A stretch of DNA of 64,000 bases from Chryseobacterium nepalense (GTDB taxonomy: Bacteria; Bacteroidota; Bacteroidia; Flavobacteriales; Weeksellaceae), in contig NZ_CP096203.1 in NCBI RefSeq assembly GCF_023195755.1, positions 1,550,001 to 1,614,000 on the forward strand. Reading direction: 5' to 3'. The translations under genes were made by a program, and so were the position numbers. The stretch's first letter is position 1, and each line of letters starts with the position of its first letter. The notes below the pieces were generated by a model. The model was not told the origin of the DNA. It did not search any database and was given only the letters and a program-made list of their open reading frames with translations. Below, in pieces: positions 35,520 through 47,367 of the stretch.

Positions 35520-36191
35520 GTGAGCAAATTATTGACCAAAACTGTGCGGTTTTCCATAGCAGACAGTGATTTTTATTTTAAAAAGATCCTGATTAAAATG
35601 CTTGCCGAAAATCCGTTCTATATACTTCTTAATGACTGCAACAATGGCCATGAATTGATCAGCAGGAATTACAGAAGGCAGGAAGACGTATTTATTGTAG
35701 AGCTTTTTATGCCGGTATTAAGCGGTCTTGAAGCGATAAAATACATCCGTAAAAGCAATACAGAAACACCTATCATCACTTATTCCGGAACGTACCAGGA
35801 AGATATGGCCGAGATTCTTTCTAAAATTCCTAATGTATATTACTGTCAGAAAAAAAGCAATGTCATTAAAGATATTATCAAAGGGAAAATAGCAGGCGAC
35901 ACCTTTGATTACGAAATATATAGCCAACAATGGGAACAGCAGCCGTTGGCCGTAATGGAATATATGGAACGACAGAAAAAAAGTCAGGAAGAACTCTCAC
36001 CAACGGAAATCCAGCTTATGAAATTCTGCTATGAAGGCTTCAGTAATAAAGAAATTGCTGAAAAGCTGAACCTCAGTACCAGAACAATTGATACTTACAT
36101 CAACCGCCTTACAGAAAAACTGGGACTGAAGACAAAACTTCACCTTATCCGCTTCTGTGTGGAGAACGGATACTATAATTCCAGTATGTAA
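35520..36191 (+). CDS. LuxR/NarL-type response regulator with Glu in place of the phospho-Asp
   Basis: 223 residues starting at GTG. The receiver domain (about 8-125) has the acidic pair in SIADSD, Ser in ITYSGTY and Lys in YYCQKK, but the phospho-acceptor position reads VELFMP where the family has DxxMP, so Glu replaces Asp. The LuxR HTH (about 155-218) is complete: LSPTEIQLMKFCYEGFSNKEIAEKLNLSTRTIDTYINRLTEKLG. It is divergent from the tssO-like genes, making it a natural candidate regulator of the T6SS. Glu can mimic phospho-Asp, so activity may be constitutive or controlled by amount. Confidence 0.88.
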   Translation: MSKLLTKTVRFSIADSDFYFKKILIKMLAENPFYILLNDCNNGHELISRNYRRQEDVFIVELFMPVLSGLEAIKYIRKSNTETPIITYSGTYQEDMAEILSKIPNVYYCQKKSNVIKDIIKGKIAGDTFDYEIYSQQWEQQPLAVMEYMERQKKSQEELSPTEIQLMKFCYEGFSNKEIAEKLNLSTRTIDTYINRLTEKLGLKTKLHLIRFCVENGYYNSSM

Positions 36192-36292
36192 TGGTGATTT
36201 ATGAGTGTATTCATAATAAGTAAACAGTCAGTTTTCAATCGCTTACCGAAAAATATTTTGCCACTAATTTGCTAATATTCAATTTTTTTAAC

Positions 36293-36300
36293 TAAATTTG
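36293..36300 (+). promoter_or_regulatory. Putative -7 element for the HU gene
   Basis: TAAATTTG (TAnnTTTG consensus), 31 nt upstream of the HU start, with a TTTG about 21 nt further upstream. Confidence 0.55.
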
Positions 36301-36331
36301 CACACCTAAAATTTAAAATTAAAATAAGGAA

Positions 36332-36622
36332 ATGACAAAGGCAGAATTGGTAAACACCATCTCAAATAAGTTGGGAACCGAAAAGAATGAAACACAGAAA
36401 GTTGTAGAAGCTTTTATGCAAGAAATCAGAACTTCTATGTATAATGGAGATAATGTTTATTTGAGAGGTTTTGGATCTTTTATCATTAAAACAAGAGCAG
36501 CTAAAACGGGAAGAAACATCTCCAAGAATACTGCGATTGAAATCCCTGCACATAACATTCCTGCTTTCAAGCCATCAAAATCTTTTGTGGAGAAAGTAAA
36601 AACGAAAGTTACCGTAAAATAA
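36332..36622 (+). CDS. HU/IHF family DNA-binding protein
   Basis: 96 residues, complete HU fold: two N-terminal helices, the GFGSF turn, the beta-arm with the signature RAAKTGRNISKNTAIEIPA (arm Pro in NIPAFKPSK) and a C-terminal helix. It bends DNA and compacts the nucleoid as a homo- or heterodimer. It is followed 42 nt later by a tiny basic gene and then by RNase E/G, an order that I believe recurs in flavobacteria. Confidence 0.95.
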   Translation: MTKAELVNTISNKLGTEKNETQKVVEAFMQEIRTSMYNGDNVYLRGFGSFIIKTRAAKTGRNISKNTAIEIPAHNIPAFKPSKSFVEKVKTKVTVK

Positions 36623-36664
36623 AGAATTAACTGAATATTAACTAGTTACTAAAAAATTATAATT

Positions 36665-36754
36665 ATGCCAAGCGGAAAGAAAAGAAAAAGACACAAGGTT
36701 GCAACTCACAAAAGAAAAAAGAGAAGAAGAGCAAACAGACATAAGAAAAAATAA
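36665..36754 (+). CDS. 29-residue extremely basic small protein, probable ribosomal protein
   Basis: ATG to TAA gives 29 residues beginning MPSGKKRKRHKVATHKRKK. Nineteen of 29 are Lys or Arg, and the others are mainly His, Ala and Asn. This composition is typical of small rRNA-binding ribosomal proteins. A very similar short protein is widespread in Bacteroidetes; I recall a Bacteroidetes-specific large-subunit protein (bL38) described from a flavobacterial ribosome structure, and this could be it, but I have not verified that. It lies 42 nt after HU and is followed by a terminator. Its shortness means gene finders would easily miss it. Confidence 0.8.
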   Translation: MPSGKKRKRHKVATHKRKKRRRANRHKKK

Positions 36755-36783
36755 TCTCATTTCCTGAGATTTAAAATATATAA

Positions 36784-36835
36784 TATAGTTGGTGATTTTA
36801 AATTTTTAAAGGTTCACCGACTATATTTTGTTTTT
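36784..36835 (+). terminator. Terminator after the small basic protein
   Basis: The 12-bp stem TATAGTTGGTGA/TCACCGACTATA (one G-T pair) with an 18-nt AT-rich loop is followed by TTTTGTTTTT. Confidence 0.8.
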
Positions 36836-36986
36836 GCAACTATTAAGATGCCGATAAAACAGGAATAGATATTTTATTAAAAAAAATAACGATCATTCAA
36901 TACTAATTCTTAATTTAAGGATAAATTTATATGATGAAATATACACCTGTTTTCTACCTTCTTAACAATTTTTATTTTACAATAAA

Positions 36987-38546
36987 ATGAAGAAAGAACT
37001 AATCGTTTCGCATGAAGATGATCTAACGAAGATTGCACTGCTGGAAGACGGAAGACTATGTGAACTTCATGAGCAAGAGGACAAAAGTGACTTTATAGTT
37101 GGAGATTTGTTTATCGGGAAAGTAAAAAAGCTGGCTCCCAACCTGAACGCTGCCTTTGTAAATATCGGCTATGAAAAGGATGCTTTTCTTCATTACCAGG
37201 ATTTGGGCCCGCAATATCTTACTTACAGAAAATTTCTAAGGGATACCGTTTCCAAAAAACAAAGCACATCGAGCTTAAAAAATTTCGAGATACAACCCGA
37301 AATAGATAAAAACGGAACCGTAGACAAAGTCATAGCCAAAGATGACGTTGTTTTGCTTCAGATTACCAAAGAGCCCATTTCTACAAAGGGACCGAGAATA
37401 TCCACCCAGATTTCGCTTACAGGCCGCTTTCTGGTACTTATTCCTTTCGATAATAAAGTATCTATTTCAAAAAAAGTTAAAAGCTCTGAAGAAAAAGAAA
37501 GGCTGAGAACCCTTATCGAAAGTATTAAACCTGAAGGATTTGGGGTAATCATCAGAACCGTTGCCGAAGGGAAAAAAGTTGCTGATCTGCATAATGATAT
37601 GAATCAGCTGATCCAGAAATGGGAAACTGCTTTTAAAAATATCCAGAAAAACAAAGTTCCGTCAAGAGTCCTGAGCGAAGATGATAAAGCTTCAGCAATA
37701 TTAAGAGACAATTTTAACCAGGATTTTGTAAGCATCACCTGTGATGACGAACAAATGGTGGGTGAAATGAAAAACTATCTCGAAGTTATAGCTCCTGAAA
37801 GAAAAAACATTGTCCATTTCTATGATTCTCATATTCCTCTTCTGGAATATTACAACGTTGAAAAACAGCTCAAGCAAAGTTTTGGAAAACACGTTAACAT
37901 TCCAAGCTCAAAAGGTGCCTATCTGGTCATAGAACACACAGAAGCCCTTCATGTGGTTGATGTAAACTCCGGAAACAACATTACCACCGGAACAGCCGTC
38001 AACAAAGAACATGCGCTGAAAGTCAACAAAATGGCTGCCACCGAAATTGCACGGCAGCTCCGTCTTCGTGATATGGGAGGAATCATCGTAATCGATTTCA
38101 TCGACATGACAAACCCTGAACACAGAAGAGATCTTTATGAACATCTCAAGGAAGAAATGAAGCGTGATAAAGCACGACACAAAATACTTCCACCAAGCAA
38201 ATTCGGACTGATCCAGATTACCCGACAAAGAAACCGTCCGGAAAAACAGATCGAGACCAAAGAAGAAAACCCCAATAAAGACGGAGAAATCGTTGCTCCG
38301 ATCGTTATTGTTGAACGAATGGGCGAAACCCTCAGAACCATAATGCAAAAGGAAAAAGGCAAGCTCTATCTGCATGTACACCCTTTCGTTGAAGCATATC
38401 TTACCAAAGGCTTTAACAGCATTCAAATGAAATGGTTTATGAAATACAAAAAGTGGGTAATCGTCGTTCCAAGAGACTCTTTTAAATATTTAGAATACAG
38501 GATTTACAATTCAAAAAAAGAAGAATTGATAGGATATTCTAATTAA
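36987..38546 (+). CDS. rng: Ribonuclease E/G family endoribonuclease without zinc-link cysteines
   Basis: 519 residues: an S1-like RNA-binding domain (about 36-130, GDLFIGKVKKLAPNLNAAFVN), a 5'-sensor/RNase H-like core, and two catalytic Asp motifs LHVVDVNSGNN and GGIIVIDFIDM, equivalent to E. coli RNase E Asp303 and Asp346. It processes rRNA and degrades mRNA. After LIQITRQRNRPEKQ, where RNase E and G carry CPxC for the zinc link, this protein has ENPNKDGEIVAP with no Cys. The protein is close to RNase G in size and lacks the RNase E scaffold region. A 232-nt AT-rich leader precedes it. Confidence 0.92.
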   Translation: MKKELIVSHEDDLTKIALLEDGRLCELHEQEDKSDFIVGDLFIGKVKKLAPNLNAAFVNIGYEKDAFLHYQDLGPQYLTYRKFLRDTVSKKQSTSSLKNFEIQPEIDKNGTVDKVIAKDDVVLLQITKEPISTKGPRISTQISLTGRFLVLIPFDNKVSISKKVKSSEEKERLRTLIESIKPEGFGVIIRTVAEGKKVADLHNDMNQLIQKWETAFKNIQKNKVPSRVLSEDDKASAILRDNFNQDFVSITCDDEQMVGEMKNYLEVIAPERKNIVHFYDSHIPLLEYYNVEKQLKQSFGKHVNIPSSKGAYLVIEHTEALHVVDVNSGNNITTGTAVNKEHALKVNKMAATEIARQLRLRDMGGIIVIDFIDMTNPEHRRDLYEHLKEEMKRDKARHKILPPSKFGLIQITRQRNRPEKQIETKEENPNKDGEIVAPIVIVERMGETLRTIMQKEKGKLYLHVHPFVEAYLTKGFNSIQMKWFMKYKKWVIVVPRDSFKYLEYRIYNSKKEELIGYSN

Positions 38547-38559
38547 CAAAACTACATTC

Positions 38560-38585
38560 TCCGGCCTTATGCCGGAGTTTTTTAT
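38560..38585 (+). terminator. Terminator after RNase E/G
   Basis: The 7-bp GC-rich stem CTCCGGC/GCCGGAG is followed by T6, 14 nt past the stop codon. Confidence 0.85.
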
Positions 38586-38694
38586 TGCATTAAGGTATCA
38601 TATTATAAGTCCATAAAAACTTCAAAATATAAGCCTCTAATACATAAATAAACACTTTCTAATGATCAGGCGTACATTGACGGTAAAACAAAAT

Positions 38695-38815
38695 ATTTTC
38701 AGGAGCTATCTCTCGCTCTCCGCTCTTACTCCTCGCACCTTAGCTTTCCGGGCTTAAAGCCCTTCCTTCCATCCCGCTGTGGGGTAGCCGCTGCTATCGA
38801 GGCTAGGGCAGTTGC
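38695..38815. repeat. Dispersed ~120-bp repeat, copy left of the rRNA operon
   Basis: It contains the blocks ATTTTCAGGAGCT, TACTCCTCGC, GCTTTCCG, GCTGTGGGGTA and GCTAGG in the same order as the reverse complement of 45170-45292. No coding potential is seen. Confidence 0.75.
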
Positions 38816-38822
38816 CTATCTT

Positions 38823-38902
38823 TATATGAGTAATGAGTAATGAGTAATGAGTAATGAGCAATGAGCAATTGGTAATGAATAATTGGTAATGAGTAATAAA
38901 AG
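38823..38902. repeat. 7-bp tandem repeat (TAATGAG-type)
   Basis: About ten units of GAGTAAT and variants (GAGCAAT, TGGTAAT, GAATAAT) in tandem. The following ~200 nt up to the 5S terminator contain further short AT-rich direct repeats around TTAAACTTTAAA and no gene. Confidence 0.8.
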
Positions 38903-39091
38903 TATGGATAAAATTCATGATTGGTATTTTAAGTACGGCTTAAGCTTGATACCTGAATCTTAACTTAAACCTTAACAAGTCCTAAACTTTAAACTTTAAA
39001 TTCTAAACGCTGAACATTAAACCCTGAACATCCACATCTTACATCTCACTTCTTACATCTTACTGTCCACTTCTCACTCTGTCTCTTAGGA

Positions 39092-39131
39092 TAAAAAACA
39101 AAAAAACCTCACACATTGCTGTATGAGGTTT
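39092..39131 (-). terminator. Terminator of the rRNA operon
   Basis: On the minus strand, an 11-bp stem (AAACCTCATAC/GTGTGAGGTTT, one T-G pair) with a 6-nt loop is followed by a T-rich run, directly after 5S rRNA. Confidence 0.88.
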
Positions 39132-39138
39132 GTAAAAA

Positions 39139-39245
<107 letters not shown>

Positions 39246-39408
39246 AAAGGTTGTATATAGGTGTAAGGTTTTTTTTCTTTAATGTTCAAAGTTTTTAACC
39301 TTGAATCTTAAACATTGAACCTTGAACCGTTTTTATCGGTAAATTTCATCACAAAGGCAAAACCAGTATTGCACTTATAAATACTTAAGCTAAGTTATGA
39401 TAAGCATG

Positions 39409-39439
39409 ATTGCTCATTACCTATTACTCATTACTTATG
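39409..39439. repeat. 7-bp repeat remnant between 23S and 5S
   Basis: Short degenerate copies of ATTACTC/ATTACCT, the complement of the GAGTAAT unit at 38823-38902, lying at the 3' edge of 23S in the transcribed spacer. Confidence 0.55.
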
Positions 39440-42201
<2,762 letters not shown>

Positions 42202-42358
42202 CTATTTTTAGGTTACTCAAGCACTTATAAGTGCTCGGTTTTCTCTTTGTGATGTCTTTACCGTTAATGTCAATGATCTTAATGTCTTCTTTTCCGACTG
42301 ATGAACAGATGTTGTTTTTGGCTCCATCCGTAACTTTTAAATCAATCTTCCAAAACTG

Positions 42359-42432
42359 TGGAGAATAAGGGAGTCGAACCCTTGACCTCCTGCGTGCAAG
42401 GCAGGCGCTCTAGCCAGCTGAGCTAATTCCCC
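42359..42432 (-). tRNA. tRNA-Ala (anticodon TGC)
   Basis: 74 nt. Acceptor GGGGAAT pairs with ATTCTCC, the D-arm contains AGCTCAGCTGG, the anticodon loop CTTGCAC reads TGC, and the T-arm contains GGGTTCGACTCCC. CCA is not encoded. It lies in the 16S-23S spacer. Confidence 0.97.
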
Positions 42433-42512
42433 CTCTAGGTGTTCCGGGTTTTATGTTTTTTGTTCCGAGTTTTAACTCTAAAACTAAACTCTAAACCTTA
42501 AACTTTAATTAG

Positions 42513-42586
42513 TAGTCTCGGGCAGGCTCGAACTGCCGACCTCTACATTATCAGTGTAGCGCTCTAACCAGCTGAGCTACGAGACT
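42513..42586 (-). tRNA. tRNA-Ile (anticodon GAT)
   Basis: 74 nt. Acceptor AGTCTCG pairs with CGAGACT, the D-arm contains AGCTCAGCTGG, the anticodon loop CTGATAA reads GAT, and the T-arm contains CAGTTCGAGCCTG. CCA is not encoded. The 16S - Ile - Ala - 23S order is the common bacterial one. Confidence 0.97.
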
Positions 42587-42590
42587 CTGT

Positions 42591-42735
42591 TATGAGTAAT
42601 AAGTGATCAGTAATAAGTAATATTTTCATACTGCATTACCTTCATTCATTTCTCAATCTCTTTCCCGTTACTAATTTCTAGTGGGTTTTATTTTTAATAT
42701 ATTTATAAGTAATAAGTAATCGGTAATGAGTAATT
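42591..42735. repeat. AGTAAT repeats in the 16S-tRNA spacer
   Basis: Two clusters (42591-42624 and 42705-42735) of degenerate GAGTAAT/AAGTAAT units stand inside the 300-nt spacer between 16S and tRNA-Ile. They are related to the tandem array at 38823-38902. Nothing else is seen in this spacer apart from AT-rich processing-stem sequence next to 16S. Confidence 0.6.
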
Positions 42736-42886
42736 TTTATCTTCCTTGATTTTACACTTGGATCTTTTTACTTTTAACTTTTTACCTTCCTTATAAATCA
42801 ACCAATAAAAAAACTAAAGCTTTACTTTGAAGTAAGTACATGTACCTTACGGTACTAATTTTGTTTATCGTCTTTAAGACGCTCTA

Positions 42887-44403
<1,517 letters not shown>

Positions 44404-44672
44404 ATGTTTGTCTTGACTCACTCAAAGTTTTTTAACGCTTTAGTTTTTCCTTACTTGGTTGTTATATTGTATGTCAATGATCTTCATTTCTTTCACTTCC
44501 TACAAAACTACTTCTTTTGTCAGTTTTCGTTTCGTATTTGCGAGTGCAAAAGTAAAAAATATTTCTGAATTGACCAAATGTTTTTGAAGAAAATTTTAAA
44601 GTTTTTTTAGTAACCTTAAGCCCTCTTAAACAATCCCTCAACTCAACTCCTGCTCCCCGTTTTACCGGACTG

Positions 44673-44702
44673 CAAAGATACAAATCTTTTTTATTCCTAC
44701 AA
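44673..44702 (-). promoter_or_regulatory. rRNA operon promoter P1
   Basis: On the minus strand a TTG at 44700-44702 and TATCTTTG at 44673-44680 are separated by 19 bp, matching the Bacteroidetes -33/-7 consensus. It lies about 270 nt upstream of 16S. Confidence 0.7.
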
Positions 44703-44822
44703 GATTTTTTTTAATTAAATTTTGTAAAAGTTTTTTTTTCATATCCCCTTTTCAGAGCTTCTATTTTTTAAACCCCGAAAGGCATCTCCTGCGCTACCTA
44801 CTTCCTTCCGTTTTCAGTGGGG

Positions 44823-44830
44823 CAAAGATA
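44823..44830 (-). promoter_or_regulatory. Possible second rRNA promoter (P2, distal)
   Basis: A second TATCTTTG (minus strand), 150 nt upstream of P1. Its -33 element is weak (a TTG 16 bp away), so it is less certain. Confidence 0.45.
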
Positions 44831-45169
44831 GAGACTTATCTTAATACAATCCTAATTATTAAAGCATAAAGTTTAACATTCTGTTCATAGTAAACCTTAA
44901 ACCACTGAGTCTTAATCAGAATAATTTTAAACTTATGTTTGGTTTCTGAGGTTTAGAGTATGAGCGTTGGAGAGTATCAGGCGTTGAAGCACCCGTTTAA
45001 GGCTTTGTGTTTATTATATTATATGAATTTATCGAAGGGCTGAGTCCGGCTCTGTTATATATCGCCCCTTCAGGGCTCGGAAAAAATCAGGTTTGCGGTC
45101 TTGGTAAACGCAACAGCTGAGGATAAGGAACGAATATTTTGAAATAAAAGGATTTCCAGTATTACCACG

Positions 45170-45292
45170 TCAACCATCCTAGCCCGGATAGTAGCGGATA
45201 CCCCACAGCAAGCTTCGGAAAGCTCAGGACCAAGCAAGAGAAGTAAAGGCGCGAGGAGTAGCAGCGGATAGCCGGATCAAGCTCCTGAAAAT
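45170..45292. repeat. Dispersed ~120-bp repeat, copy right of the rRNA operon (inverted)
   Basis: The reverse complement shares ordered blocks with 38695-38815 (ATTTTCAGGAGCT, TACTCCTCGC, GAGCTTTCCG, GCTGTGGGGTA, GGGCTAGG). The wider 44404-45450 stretch has no gene: it holds the rRNA promoters, this repeat and AT-rich DNA. Confidence 0.75.
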
Positions 45293-45439
45293 GAGAGTTG
45301 GTGAGTCTGAGAGTGAAATTGAAACATGAATGTATTTTGTTATACAATACTATTATATATAAGTACCATATTATTTATGATATTTATGTCGATCATTATT
45401 AAAAATGTTGTACCGCTTCCTTTCTTCAAAATATATTAT

Positions 45440-45447
45440 TAAATTTG
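45440..45447 (+). promoter_or_regulatory. Putative -7 element for the Nudix gene
   Basis: TAAATTTG ends 3 nt before the ATG at 45451, so transcription from it would give a leaderless mRNA or begin inside the gene. Confidence 0.45.
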
Positions 45448-45450
45448 GAT

Positions 45451-46077
45451 ATGAGTTTTGGAAAAGATTTATTAAGGAAAATCAAAATCACAGAATTGCC
45501 TGGAGAGAATGCACACGGAGTCTTCTCGCCACCCTACCGCCCGGTTTTCACCTATGAAGAAGTTTTAACGAAAAACCCCAGGTTTGCTGCCGTAAATATC
45601 ATTTTGTATCTTAAAAATGATGAATGGCATTTTCCCCTGATTCAAAGAACCGTAAATGAGCACGACAGGCACAGCGGACAAATTTCCTTACCTGGCGGTA
45701 AACGTGAGGAAATGGACAGGGATTTTGCCGAGACCGCTATTCGTGAAACATCAGAGGAAATAGGCATCGAAAAACATTATGTACGGATCATCCGCGAAAT
45801 GTCACCCATCTATATTCCGCCAAGTAATTTTTATGTGTATCCTTATATATCATACACGAAGAAAAATCCTGAATTTATCTTACAGCAGAGCGAGGCAGTG
45901 GAGGTCATAGAATTTCCGATTACCTGCTTTCTGGGTCTCCCTGATGAACCGGAAATCATGGCTCTTCCTACAGCAGGAGGAAGTGAAGTGCCCGTGATTA
46001 ATTTCAACGGGTATATCATTTGGGGCGCAACAGCGATGATATTAAGCGAATTCAGCCAGTTGCTGAAAAAAATGTAA
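45451..46077 (+). CDS. Nudix hydrolase, CoA pyrophosphatase type
   Basis: 208 residues. The Nudix box is complete in the extended form of CoA pyrophosphatases: GQISLPGGKREEMDRDFAET followed by AIRETSEEIGI, preceded by the NuCoA-like segment FPLIQRTVNEHDRHSG. It probably cleaves CoA and derivatives to 3',5'-ADP and 4'-phosphopantetheine. The ATG at 45451 is chosen over the in-frame TTG at 45445, which lies in the -7 box. The acyltransferase gene follows after 27 nt, so they are likely one operon. Confidence 0.88.
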   Translation: MSFGKDLLRKIKITELPGENAHGVFSPPYRPVFTYEEVLTKNPRFAAVNIILYLKNDEWHFPLIQRTVNEHDRHSGQISLPGGKREEMDRDFAETAIRETSEEIGIEKHYVRIIREMSPIYIPPSNFYVYPYISYTKKNPEFILQQSEAVEVIEFPITCFLGLPDEPEIMALPTAGGSEVPVINFNGYIIWGATAMILSEFSQLLKKM

Positions 46078-46104
46078 CTTTGCACCACTGTGTATAATTG
46101 AAAG

Positions 46105-46905
46105 ATGGCGAAGAAAAATATTTTCACCGATGCGTTCGGAACTCCTTATTTTTTAAAAAGGTTAATTATTTTCATATTAGGAATCATATCGTACAGAAGA
46201 TTCAACGGATTTAATAAGCTTAAAATTACGGGGACCGAAAATCTTGTGGATTTACCGGATTCTAATGTTTTGTTTGTGTCTAACCATCAGACGTATTTTG
46301 CGGATGTTGCAGCCATGTACCATGCATTCTGCTCTGTAAACAACGGTTACCTGAATACCATAAAAAATCCGATTTATCTTCTGAATCCTAAAATTGACTT
46401 CTATTATGTTGCTGCTGAAGAAACCATGAATAAAGGGATTCTTCCGAAAATATTTAAAATCGCCGGTGCGGTAACAGTAAAAAGAACCTGGAGGGCTGAA
46501 GGAAAGAATGTAAACCGAATGGTTGACATGAGCGAAGTGGATAATATTATGAAAGCCCTTGATAACGGTTGGGTTGCCACTTTTCCTCAGGGAACGACTT
46601 CTGCTTTCGCACAAGGAAGAAGAGGAACGGCAAAGCTGGTAAAAAATCAGCGCCCGATTGTTATTCCTATCAAAATAAACGGTTTCCGCAGGGCTTTTGA
46701 TAAAAAAGGACTTCGTGTAAAGGTAACAGGTGTAAAACCTACCATGGAATTTAAGCCGCCATTGGATATTGATTACGACAAAGAAAACGCCCATGAAATT
46801 TTACATAAAATCATGACCGCCATTGAGCAGACAGAAGATTTCAATTTGCTGCACAATTATGATGAAGAATTAAAAGCTAAAAAATCTGAACAAAAAGATT
46901 CATAA
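46105..46905 (+). CDS. 1-acyl-glycerol-3-phosphate acyltransferase family (PlsC-like)
   Basis: 266 residues with one N-terminal membrane-associated hydrophobic stretch (FLKRLIIFILGIISY). Block I is VSNHQTYFADVAAM, in which His and Asp are five residues apart instead of the canonical four. Block III reads FPQGTTS rather than FPEGTRS. The overall layout still fits a phospholipid acyltransferase, but these changes could mean a different acyl acceptor, for instance in aminolipid synthesis. Followed after 18 nt by a lipoprotein gene. Confidence 0.82.
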   Translation: MAKKNIFTDAFGTPYFLKRLIIFILGIISYRRFNGFNKLKITGTENLVDLPDSNVLFVSNHQTYFADVAAMYHAFCSVNNGYLNTIKNPIYLLNPKIDFYYVAAEETMNKGILPKIFKIAGAVTVKRTWRAEGKNVNRMVDMSEVDNIMKALDNGWVATFPQGTTSAFAQGRRGTAKLVKNQRPIVIPIKINGFRRAFDKKGLRVKVTGVKPTMEFKPPLDIDYDKENAHEILHKIMTAIEQTEDFNLLHNYDEELKAKKSEQKDS

Positions 46906-46923
46906 CATTAAAGTAAGAACATT

Positions 46924-47361
46924 ATGAAAAGGATATTGGGAATCTTATTCGCAATCTTGGTATTGGTTTCATGCAACAGTCAGAAAATGTATTCGGATTT
47001 CGACATCAGCTATTCCAAAAGCGGAGGCTTTGCGCCGATTTACGAAAATCTTCTGATTAAAGGAAATAATGCCTTCTATTCTTTTGAAGGGCAGGGTAAA
47101 AAAATAAAACAGAATTTTAAAATTTCCAACGAAGATTTATACAGGCTGGAAAAAACGCTTTCACAAAACAATTTCAGACGAATAGAAGAAGATCATAAAA
47201 AGATTTATGATTTTATATCAACTTCTATTAACATAAAAAAAGGTCCTAATTCCGGCAGCAAGACAGACGCCAGTGCAATAATGCCGAATTATACAACCAA
47301 CTGGACCAACATCACCCGTGTTTTCCAGGAGATTATTAATGCTAATGTTAAAAAACAGTAA
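46924..47361 (+). CDS. Small lipoprotein of unknown function
   Basis: 145 residues with a clear lipoprotein signal (GILFAILVLVSCNSQ; Cys17). The mature part is mixed alpha/beta and of no recognised family. It stands 18 nt after the acyltransferase and 6 nt before mpl, so it is probably co-transcribed with envelope-related genes. Confidence 0.78.
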   Translation: MKRILGILFAILVLVSCNSQKMYSDFDISYSKSGGFAPIYENLLIKGNNAFYSFEGQGKKIKQNFKISNEDLYRLEKTLSQNNFRRIEEDHKKIYDFISTSINIKKGPNSGSKTDASAIMPNYTTNWTNITRVFQEIINANVKKQ

Positions 47362-47367
47362 CAAATT

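Noticed and set aside
45000-45444. A degraded coding gene upstream of the Nudix gene (minus-strand ORF 45162-45347)
   Set aside because: The frame overlies the dispersed repeat at 45170-45292 and has no recognisable protein features.
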